From NCBI GenBank assembly GCA_947311845.1, contig CAMZMU010000059.1:54521461-54585460 (forward strand): a stretch of 64,000 nucleotides of DNA. The letters are read 5' to 3'. This stretch comes from Poa pratensis. Lineage: Eukaryota; Streptophyta; Magnoliopsida; Poales; Poaceae. Below, piece after piece: positions 55,755 through 64,000 of the stretch. The notes under the pieces were generated by a model, which was given only the letters and a program-made list of their open reading frames with translations, searched no databases and was not told where the DNA came from. Made by a program: the position numbers and the translations under genes. Every line of letters starts with the position of its first letter. The first letter of the stretch is position 1.

Positions 55755-56411
55755 TTGCGTCGCCTTTGGCAAGCATATTATACCTTCCATTCACAAGGTC
55801 TATTCTATCAGACGCCGGGATCTCTGCATCTACTGCAATCCTCCCATCGATCGTTTCATAAGTACATACGCGCTATACAGATCAGAGCACCGGCCTCGCT
55901 GCTGATATCCCGCTCTCGACCGCGTCTAGCTGAACGACGACGACGACAATGGCCCTGCCGGATATTTACGCCTCGTTCGTGTACGCTTTTCTTTTTTTTT
56001 CTCGCAGCGTCGTTTCCGTTAAGCTGCTGCATAGGCTACTGCTGTTCAGCTAAACACCGGGCACCTGAAGAAGAACCGAACGCGGCCGCACTGGCGCAGC
56101 GGGCTTCGATGTTGGCCGTGGTGGCAGCGGTGGCGGCCGCGGCGCCGGTCGTGAACAGGAAGCTGGGGTACTTTCCGTACTCCGCCGCCGCCGTGCCCTC
56201 CACGGCGGCGTCGGGCGAGAGGCCGATGTGCGCGATCTGCCTCGAGGAGTTCGTGCACGGGGCGACGTGCAGCGAGGTTCCGGCGTGCCGGCACTTCTTT
56301 CATCAACAGTGCGTCGAGGAGTGGATGAGGAGCAAGAGCACCTGCCCGCTGTGCAGAGTCACTATCGTGCCGGGGTCGGAACCGCTCTCCGCCGCCCAAG
56401 ACATGGTTTAG
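55755..56411 (+). CDS. RING-H2 finger E3 ubiquitin ligase (start uncertain)
   Basis: The frame from 55755 encodes 218 residues ending in a canonical RING-H2 domain: Cys159, Cys162, Cys178, His180, His183, Cys186, Cys197, Cys200 (C3H2C3). Such domains bind E2 enzymes and transfer ubiquitin. A hydrophobic stretch (about residues 77-97, FFFFLAASFPLSCCIGYCC) could be a membrane anchor as in ATL proteins. The start is doubtful. An ATG at 55949 in a good context opens MALPDIYASFVYAF but is in another frame and would need a one-base shift in the T run at 55991-55999, or an intron ending at TCTCGCAG. Met119 (56109) would give a 100-residue RING protein. The RING part itself is intact. Confidence 0.75.
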   Translation: MRRLWQAYYTFHSQGLFYQTPGSLHLLQSSHRSFHKYIRAIQIRAPASLLISRSRPRLAERRRRQWPCRIFTPRSCTLFFFFLAASFPLSCCIGYCCSAKHRAPEEEPNAAALAQRASMLAVVAAVAAAAPVVNRKLGYFPYSAAAVPSTAASGERPMCAICLEEFVHGATCSEVPACRHFFHQQCVEEWMRSKSTCPLCRVTIVPGSEPLSAAQDMV

Positions 56412-56779
56412 TTTGGATCCGTGACTCATGTACGTACGATTTAACCACCATATGAGTGAGGATGTAAAATACAGAGTTCTTTGTTATCGTTTCAGAACAA
56501 AGAAAAACAGAGCTATAGTTGCTAGCAAAAGCTGTTTGTAGTCTTCGGTGACTCTTTTCATTAATATCGTTGAGGTTTCAAATATCGGGTTCATATCGGT
56601 TGGCATTCGGCATACTGGACGTCGTATATTATATCGGTTATATGTCGGATGATATGTAGTTCTATCGAAGAGAATGTGTCTGAAATGTTTATTATTCATG
56701 TCCAAACCGTGCTTGTTAATTGTAAGACCCAGTAACAAATTTTATGACATTTTGAGCACAATTGAATCAATGATAACGC
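56412..56779. other. RING gene 3' flank
   Basis: A/T-rich DNA with ATATCGGTT repeats near 56580-56650. No gene; the upstream part of the long frame that enters the LINE at 56791 is flank read by chance. Confidence 0.5.
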
Positions 56780-56790
56780 AACATTCACAA

Positions 56791-59700
56791 TTTCCGGGTA
56801 GACGTTTTACCTGGTCTAATAATCAGCGCAATCCTACTTATGCGAGGCTAGATAGATTCATTGTTAGTACGGAGTGGGAGAGTTTGTATCCGCTTGCTTT
56901 TATTAATTTACTACCTACAGACGCATATGATCATTCACCTTTGGTCCTAGATTTTGGTTTAAAGCAGGAAAAAGTTTGTAAACCGCTTAAGTTTGAGCTT
57001 TGTTGGTTTCTTAGAGAGGACTTGCATATGGTAGTCAGTAAAGCTTGGAATGCTTTTTATTTCGGTAAGGGTAAGATGGATAAGTGGCAAAATAGGGCAA
57101 GGAAGCTTAGAAGTTCTTTAAAAGGTTGGGACATTAACTACAAAGCCTTTTATAAGAAACAAAAAGTCGCGTTGTCTGTAGCTATTGACAACATTGATAA
57201 AGAGAGTGCAATGGTGGGGTTAACTTCAGAGAAGTATTTTTTACGGAAAGAACTAGAGGAAAAACTACTAGTCATTAGAAAAGAGGAACAAGTAAAGTGT
57301 TTTCAGAGAGCAAAAGAGACGGATCTGGTGAAAGTGGATTCTTTGACAGCTTATTTTATGGCCAAAGCAAGCCGTAGAAAAAGAAAGAATAAAATTACTA
57401 GTCTATGTCAAGATGGGGTGGTGATAGTGGGCAATGAAGACATTTTAAATTATGCGAATAATTTCTATAAGGAATTGTTTGGCCCTGTTGCTAATCGTGC
57501 AAGTGTAGAGCTGGGGATACCTTTAGATAATGTCTTAGATATTGAGGACAGGGTAGAATTAGTAAAACCTTTCACCATGGAAGAGGTGAAGCTGGCTGTT
57601 TTTGGGATGAAACTCAATAAAGCTCCTGGTCCTGATGGGTTACCCATAGAGTTTTATCAAAAATTCTGGAATCTAGTTAAGGACGATTTAATGTCTTTGT
57701 TTGATGATTTCTACGAGGGTAAACTAGATCTATCTCGTTTTAACTATGGTATTGTGACTTTATTACCTAAGGTAGCTGATGCTAGTTGCATACAACAGTA
57801 CAGACCGATTTGTATGCTAAATGTGGTTTTTAAGATATTTACTAAAGTAATAAATAACAGAGTAGTTAAGCTAGCTAAGAAGGTTATCTCTCCCATACAG
57901 ACGGCTTTTATTAAGGATCGAAATATTTTGGATGGCATTTCTCTGTTACACGAAACTTTGCATGAGGTAAAAGCTAAAAAGTTAGATGCTGTATTTTTTA
58001 AAGTCGACTTCGAAAAAGCATACGATAAAATTAATTGGGATTTTGTCTTTGTTATTCTCAAAATGAAAGGGTTCCCTGATAGATTTATAGAGTGGGTGCG
58101 AAAGTCAGTTGAAAACAGTAAAGTTGCGATTATGGTAAATGATCATATAGGTAATTATTTTCCTACAATGAAAGGGTTGAGGCAGGGAGACCCATTCTCT
58201 CCGATTCTTTTAAACATAGCAGTAGATGTGATGTCTGTTTTAGTAGAAAGAGCAAAGTTGTGTGGACTTATTAAACCATTGATTCCTGATTTATTAGATG
58301 ATGGGTTAGCCATGCTACAGTACGCTGATGACATGATTTTCATGTTTCAAGATGATTTAGATTCGGCTAGGAACCTTAAAAAGCTTCTCTGTATTTTTGA
58401 ACATCTGTCTGGATTAAAAATTAATTTCCTGAAGAGCGAGGTGTTTTGCTGTGGGTAAGCAAAAGATAGAAGTGTAGAGTATACGTCTATCTTCACTTGT
58501 GTAGAGGGTGTTCTTCCATTTAGATACTTAGGAATGCCTATGCATGATAGGAGATTAAGATTGGTAGACTGAAAACCGCTTGAGAATAAAGTAGAGAAGA
58601 AAGCAGGTGCTTGGGTGGGGAAGTATACGTCGTATGGTGATAGACTTATTTTGTTAAAGTCATGTCTTACTAATGTTCCGTTTTATATGCTCTCCTTTTT
58701 TCCTTTACCTAAGGGTCCTTGTAAGAAGTTCGACTTCTTTAGGAAGAGGATGTTTTGGCATGAACAGGTAAAAAGAAGTATCACCTAGTTAATTGGCAGG
58801 AGGTGTGTAGGCCTAAGGATCAAGGGGGTCTAGGAGTGTTAGATTTGAAAATTATGAATATTTGTTTATTGTGCAAGTGGCTTTGGAAGATTGAGAATGG
58901 GGAGGGGCTGTGGCAACAGTTAATTAGGGCTATGTACCTTCGCTCGGATACTTTAGCACATGTAAAGCTTAAGCCGGTACACTCCCATTTTTGGTCAGGG
59001 GTGTTGAAAGTAAGAGATCTTTTCTTTAGCTTCTGTAGAAGTAAGAGATCTTTTCTTTAGCTTCTGTAGAAAAATTGTAGGTAATGGTTTAAGGACTAGT
59101 TTCTGGGAAGATCTATGGGTAGGAGATAAATCGCTGAAAGATAAGTTTCCTAGGCTGTATAACCTTTCTCATAGTAAGAAGATTAGCGTAGCTAGGGTCT
59201 TGAGTGAAGGTTGGGATGTGCTAAATTTCAGAAGAAACTTGTGGGGTGAACTAGCCATCATGTGGTTTAGTTTAAAAGAACTTTGTTCAGGTGTGCGTCT
59301 GATAGAGGGGGTAGAAGATAGATGTAAATGGACTCTTACAGAGTCGGGTAGCTTTACTGCTAGATCGTTGTATTCTGCTCTTAAGGCTTCACAAGTAAAG
59401 GTTCCGTATAGGAAAGTTTGGTTTGTAAAAACTCCTCTGAAAGTGAAAGTTTTCCTGTGGCTGGCATTTAGGAAAATTATTTTGACTAAGAATGTTCTAT
59501 TATCTAGAGGATGGAAAGGATCGAGTAAGTGCATGTTTTGTTCGGATGCAAAGTCGATAGATCACTTATTTTTCAATTGTTCAGTTGCTAGATTCCTATG
59601 GGGAATAGTTAGATGTTCTTTTGCGTTGAAGGCAATACCAGATAGCTTTGATAGTTTGCCTAGATGGTTGGATTCTTTTACTGTAAATGATAGGCTCCTG

Positions 59701-60229
59701 GTTTCGGTGGGGATTGCTGCGTTAATATGGGCAATCTGGAAGACCCAGAATAATGCCTGCTTTAACGGTGTGATTCTCCTGGACCCTACTACTTTAGTTT
59801 CTCTCATGGCTCACTTCATATCATATTGGGCTGGTTTACAGAAACAAAGCATGCGAAGTCTACAACGCAGAGGAGCAAGGCTGCCGGTGTTGGTAGCCAC
59901 TGAATTCTTCCACAGGAAGCAAGGGTGGGGACCTTTGGTGCTAAGGCTGACCGAATCCTGATGGGAAGAATTTCGCTGGAACTCTATGTGTGTTGGTAGT
60001 TTAAGAATTATTGTAATGCTGGAGTTTGAGCGAGACTTTTAGTTGGTTATGCTTCTGCTGTTGGTTGTGGTCGCTGGAATGTTGTTAAGAAGAATAGGTG
60101 GTGTAGTTTGTTAAGTAGTTTTGCTCGGCAGGGACGGTGTGTGTGCCCTGGGGCAGGTTGTGAGGTTGGACGTTGTATTATCAGTTTTCAATAAAGAAAA
60201 CCGGGGGCCTTGGCTCCTCCTTAAAAAAA
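56791..60229 (+). mobile_element. L1-type LINE, 5'-truncated, with target duplication
   Basis: AACATTCACAA flanks the element at 56780-56790 and 60230-60240, and the right copy follows an A9 tail. The insert starts inside the endonuclease domain (GRRFTWSNNQ) and keeps a long frame to 58458 with the reverse transcriptase motifs NKAPGPDGLPIEFYQ, KVDFEKAYDKINW, GLRQGDPFSPILL and YADD near 58320. After 58458 there are stops at 58456-58458 and 58570-58572, a frameshift near 58770 and a 31-bp tandem duplication at 59010-59071. The zf-RVT region (59200-59961; WLAFRKIILTKNVLLSRGW) closes the protein. The 3' UTR has TTTTCAATAAAG. Inactive, but much better preserved than the LINE at 23356-25748. Confidence 0.93.
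59010..59071. repeat. 31-bp tandem duplication inside the LINE ORF
   Basis: The unit GTAAGAGATCTTTTC...CTTCTGTAGAA occurs twice without a gap (59010-59040, 59041-59071) and identically. Thirty-one is not a multiple of three, so the duplication itself shifts the reading frame. Confidence 0.95.
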
Positions 60230-60240
60230 AACATTCACAA

Positions 60241-60454
60241 GGCGTAATCATACGAAATAAGCAACATATATTATGATCATAGATAGATGCACACACCATC
60301 CTGACATCATTACACTCATGTTAAGAACAAGTTTGAAATTTGATTGTCCAAAGTAAATTGAGATCGTCGAGGCAAACTCTGGTGGAAGCAAGCAAGGACT
60401 CATATAGTAATATATTACGTACATAGCATGGCATCACTTTTTTCTTCTACTAGT
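60241..60454. other. Spacer between LINE and CACTA element
   Basis: About 210 bp of unique A/T-rich DNA without features. Confidence 0.6.
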
Positions 60455-60850
60455 CACTACAGGAACCGGGTGCTGTGCCGACGGCTTTCTCCCGTCGGCA
60501 TAGGCCAATTTGCCGTCGGCTCACCCCTATGCCGACGGCCCCCGTCGGCACAACGTGGTCGGCATAGGTGCCCGTAGGCACAGGCCACGTGGCCGTCGGC
60601 ACAGAGAAACACCGTCGGCACAGGCTGTGCCGACGGCCAAAATAGCACCGTCGGCACCGGTTTCGTCGGCACAGTGTTGGTGGGTCCCACATCAGCCGGG
60701 GTGAGACGGGAAACCTGTGCCGACGGCAAAGCCGTCGGCACAGCTTGCCACACAGCAGAAAAAAAAAACCGCCGTCCCTCGCTGGGACGGGCTGGGGACG
60801 GGCCGCGTACGGGCTGGGAGCGGGCGCAGGATGGGGACGAATACGTCGGT

Positions 60851-60950
60851 GACGGCGGCGGCGTGCTCCTGGTCGACGAAGATGGCGGCGGCGTGCTCCT
60901 GGTCGACGAAGACGGCGGCGGCGTGCTCCTGGTCGACGAAGACGGCGGCG
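60851..60950. repeat. 30-bp tandem repeat (GACGGCGGCGGCGTGCTCCT units)
   Basis: Three consecutive units of 30 bp (60851-60880, 60881-60910, 60911-60940) plus a partial fourth differ by one base in the second (GATGG). The unit is a multiple of three, so it would be a 10-residue repeat if translated, but no gene is supported. Confidence 0.9.
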
Positions 60951-62121
60951 CGTTCGAGACGGTGACGCGGTCGACACGACGGCGGTGTGCTCCTGGGTCG
61001 TCCTCGCAGCTCTGCATCTCGGACCACCACGAGAAGCTCCACCACCGACGAGCTGGCGAGCTCTGTCAACGCTGAAATTGACAGTGCTGCGAGCCCCTGC
61101 CCTCCGCCGAGATCCAGTGCTGCGAGGGCGCCGTCGTGACTGCGTCGTTGGGGGCAATGGTCGCGCCGTCGTGGTCGGGCAGTCGGGGCTGCGTCGTCGT
61201 AGGTCGTGGTCGCGCCGTCCTGATGCTCCGCCCTGCCGAGCGGCGGCACGGCCGCCTGGCACCCGCCCTCCGTCGAGGTGCTGCGACTCCCGCGCGACGA
61301 AGGGGCGGCAGCAGCGGAGCATGGGGCGGCTCCCTGGCGGCGCCTGGTCGCATCTCCACCCGACGCCAGAGAGAGATGCGTGTGTGGTGCTGCTGGAAGA
61401 CGTGGGAAGGGATAAGGAAGTGAGAGGAGAGAGAGATGCGTGTGTGGTGAGTGAAGAGATAAGGATAAATACGATGCAATGTGTGGTGCGGAGATGAGAG
61501 AGAGATGGGTGCGTGTGGTGCGGTGCTAGTTTAGATATTTTCTGTGTGTGTGGACGGATGGTTTTTTGCCACCTCATCAATCCATGACTCCAATCTCTCC
61601 ACCAATAAGAACAAAGCAAACATTGTGTGTTTTCTCCCCATCTATATTATGGCCATATTTATGACACAGTTTGTCAAAATGATTTCAAATTGTGCAGAAC
61701 TGTGCACCTTGTAATGCACAACAATATTGTAGAAGAGAGTTTTCATTTTCTATGCACAAAAAAATCATTTTTTTGCTAAAAATAAGTTTTAGGTATAAAA
61801 GTATCTACTTCATCAGAGATCTGCCAAGAATTTTGAAAGATTTAAACGCTAGCTAAGAACGGTAATGCCCGCCGTTTTGACCGAATTTTGAACTCGACAT
61901 AAGAAATTCAAATAAAATCAAAAAATAGGAAAATCTTCACTTTGTGTCATATTATGTGACCTTGTTTGCATAAAAACTAATAAACTTGGCGAAGAAAGTT
62001 TTCATTTTCTCTGCACAAAAAAATCATTTTTCATTTTGCGAGTGCCAAATATGAGGTTTTTTATGAAGAACCTACCAAATATTACTACGGGAATGGCCAT
62101 CTGTGCCGACGGCCAGAACCT

Positions 62122-64000
62122 AAAAATAGGTAGTTGTGTACCTAAAAAGAGGAGCATGGAAACCTTTTCACAGCTCTTTGTATATCTCTGATGAAATAGG
62201 TAGTTGTGTACCTAAAAATGATTTTTCCCAAAAATCATGACTAAACTACGATGCACCTGCAGTTCAAATTTTACCCGTTTCCAGCTGAATCGGCAGGAAT
62301 TTGTCATTTTCAAAAGAGGAGCATGGAAACCTTTTCACAGCCAACACTTTGGATATTTGTGAATATAACATGGTCTAGTGTACTCAAAAAATGCATGTCC
62401 CAATTTTTGCAACATATTTGTGGTTGCTGCTTCACAAAAAAACCCATTTTTCGCACTCGAAAAATAGAAAATGGTTTTTTTTCTAATAAATATGAAAACT
62501 TCCTCCGTAAACATTGTTCATGATTCCAAGATGCATGTTTGTGTGGAAGATGGGCACATTTTAGCAAACTATGCCATGGATGTGGCCAAAACACCCGTCA
62601 TTTGGCCCGAAACCCTAGAATGTTCGTAGGAGATAGCTCGTTTCTTTGAAAACATTTTCAACAGAACTTTGGTATTCCAAGTCTATTATTTTTGGTGGAT
62701 ACTAGGTCATATATAATGACACCACGCAAAGGTCTTACACCATTTTGATTTTTCGTCAATTTTGTAGAATTTTCTATGCCGGTTTCAGGAAGAAGTCAAG
62801 ACGGCGGGCACGACCGTTCGTAGCTAGGGGTTGAATATTGAGAAACTCTTTGTATATCTCTGATGAAATAGGTAGTTGTGTACCTAAAAATGATTTTTCC
62901 CAAAAATCATGACTAAACTACGATGCACCTGCAGTTCAAATTTTACCCGTTTCTAGCTGAATCGGCAGGAATTTGTCATTTTCAAAAGAGGAGCATGGAA
63001 ACCTTTTCACAGCCAACACTTTGGTTATTTGTGAATATAACATGGTCTAGTGTACTCAAAAAATTCATGTCCCAATTTTTGCAACATATTTGTGGTTGCT
63101 GCTTCACAAAAAAACCCATTTTTCGCACTCGAAAAATAGAAAATGGTTTTTTTTCTAATAAATATGAAAACTTCCTCCGTAAACATTGTTCATGCTTCCA
63201 AGATGCATGTTTGTGTGGAAGATGGGCACATTTTAGCAAACTATGCCATGGATGTGGCCAAAACACCCGTCATTTGGCCCGAAATCCTAGAATGTTCGTA
63301 GGAGATAGCTCGTTTCTTTGAAAACATTTTCAACAGAACTTTGGTATTCCAAGTCTATTATTTTTGGTGGATACTAGGTCATATATAATGACACCACGCG
63401 AAGGTCTTACACCATTTTGATTTTTCGTCAATTTTGTAGAATTTTCTATGCCGGTTTCAGGAAGAAGTCAAGACGGCGGGCACGACCGTTCGTAGCTAGG
63501 GGTTGAATATTGAGAAACTCTTTGTATATCTCTGATGAAATAGGTAGTTGTGTACCTAAAAATGATTTTTCCCAAAAATCATGACTAAACTACGATGCAC
63601 CTGCAGTTCAAATTTTACCCGTTTCCAGCTGAATCGGCAGGAATTTGTCATTTTCAAAAGAGGAGCATGTAAACCTTTTCACAGCCAACACTTTGGTTAT
63701 TTGTGAATATAACATGGTCTAGTGTACTCAAAAAATGCATGTCCCAATTTTTGCAACATATTTGTGGTTGCTGCTTCACAAAAAAACCCATTTTTCGCAC
63801 TCGAAAAATAGAAAATGGTTTTTTTTTCTAATAAATATGAAAACTTCCTCCGTAAACATTGTTCATGCTTCCAAGATGCATGTTTGTGTGGAAGATGGGC
63901 ACATTTTAGCAAACTATGCCATGGATGTGGCCAAAACACCCGTCATTTGGCCCGAAATCCTAGAATGTTCGTAGGAGATAGCTCGTTTCTTTGAAAATAT
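62122..64000. repeat. 672-bp tandem repeat array within the CACTA element
   Basis: CTCTTTGTATATCTCTGATG recurs at 62174, 62846 and 63518, exactly 672 bp apart. Copies 1 and 2 are complete; copy 3 is cut by the window edge. They differ by only a handful of substitutions and one single-base length change in a T run. A collapsed copy at 62122-62173 joins the repeat start (GGTAGTTGTGTACCTAAAAA) to an interior segment (GAGGAGCATGGAAACC), as after an internal deletion. Small ORFs repeated in each unit have no known domain. Confidence 0.95.

Larger units (their letters stand above)
60455..64000 (+). mobile_element. CACTA transposon end (runs beyond the window)
   Basis: CACTACAGGAACCGGGTGCT at 60455 is a CACTA-superfamily terminus. 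It is followed to about 60745 by dense subterminal repeats of TGCCGACGGC and GCCGTCGGCA in both orientations, the expected transposase-binding arrays. The interior has no transposase: 60780-61500 is GC-rich with a short tandem repeat, 61640-62100 is A/T-rich with repeated GCACAAAAAAATCATTTTT, and the rest is a 672-bp tandem array. The opposite terminus is not in the window. Open frames through the subterminal arrays are repeats, not genes. Orientation is arbitrary. Confidence 0.85.

Noticed and set aside
56674..56790. N-terminal 39 codons of the LINE open frame
   Set aside because: They lie upstream of the target duplication, so they are host flank that happens to be in frame.
60450..61619. 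389-codon minus-strand frame and several overlapping frames
   Set aside because: It reads through CACTA subterminal repeats and GC-rich short repeats; no transposase or other domain is visible.
62251..63974. Repeated 80-130 codon frames
   Set aside because: The same frame recurs in each 672-bp unit with no domain, and it is truncated by small indels between units.

Overview
The window is nuclear DNA from a grass, most likely a Triticeae member (wheat, Aegilops, barley or rye type). It is a TE-dense plant landscape with intron-rich cereal genes separated by nested LTR retrotransposons, L1-type LINEs, a hAT element, a CACTA end and several MITEs. No prokaryotic features, CRISPR arrays or operons are present. 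A homoeologous-group-4 or rice chromosome 3-like origin is only a guess, based on the class of asparagine synthetase.

Layout. Positions 1-2401 are the tandem-repeat-rich 3' end and 3' LTR of one Gypsy element. Positions 2401-15288 are a Tat-like Gypsy element with a degraded gag-pol, no RNase H, a degraded spliced antisense gene and two LTRs. It sits in an intron of a gene whose first 23 codons survive at 15411-15479 (minus). A serine carboxypeptidase gene (16521-17897) diverges from that gene. A Copia fragment (about 18755-19440), an intronless frameshifted tau-class GST (20063-20799) and a hAT element with 8-bp target duplication (21410-23322) follow. Next is a nest: LINE fragments (23356-26018 and 31222-31400) are split by a solo LTR (26019-31221), which itself carries a truncated Gypsy element with its 5' LTR and gag. 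A second solo LTR (31801-33349) interrupts a small ORF.

Positions 34432-37725 hold a three-exon group IIc WRKY transcription factor whose two introns each contain a retroposon with a long target duplication. Positions 38867-40872 hold a GDP-mannose pyrophosphorylase pseudogene next to a family-3 glycoside hydrolase exon fragment. A MITE cluster follows (41619-43035), then a TOM7 gene (44589-44876), and a complete 14-exon asparagine synthetase gene coding for 588 residues (47460-52357, minus). Beyond it lie a microsatellite, a plastid-type trnF-like pseudo-tRNA (53912-53985), another retroposon (54631-55696), a RING-H2 gene (to 56411), a 5'-truncated LINE (56791-60229) and a CACTA element end that leads into a 672-bp tandem repeat running off the window (60455-64000).

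The genes that look intact are the carboxypeptidase, WRKY, TOM7 and asparagine synthetase, and probably the RING-H2 protein. They have unrelated roles: proteolysis, transcription, mitochondrial import, nitrogen metabolism and ubiquitination. The GST, the pyrophosphorylase and all transposon genes are damaged. The strongest evidence comes from exact structural marks I could read: LTR termini, terminal inverted repeats, target-site duplications, splice junctions and reading-frame continuity across exons. No database search was run, so family names rest on recognised motifs.
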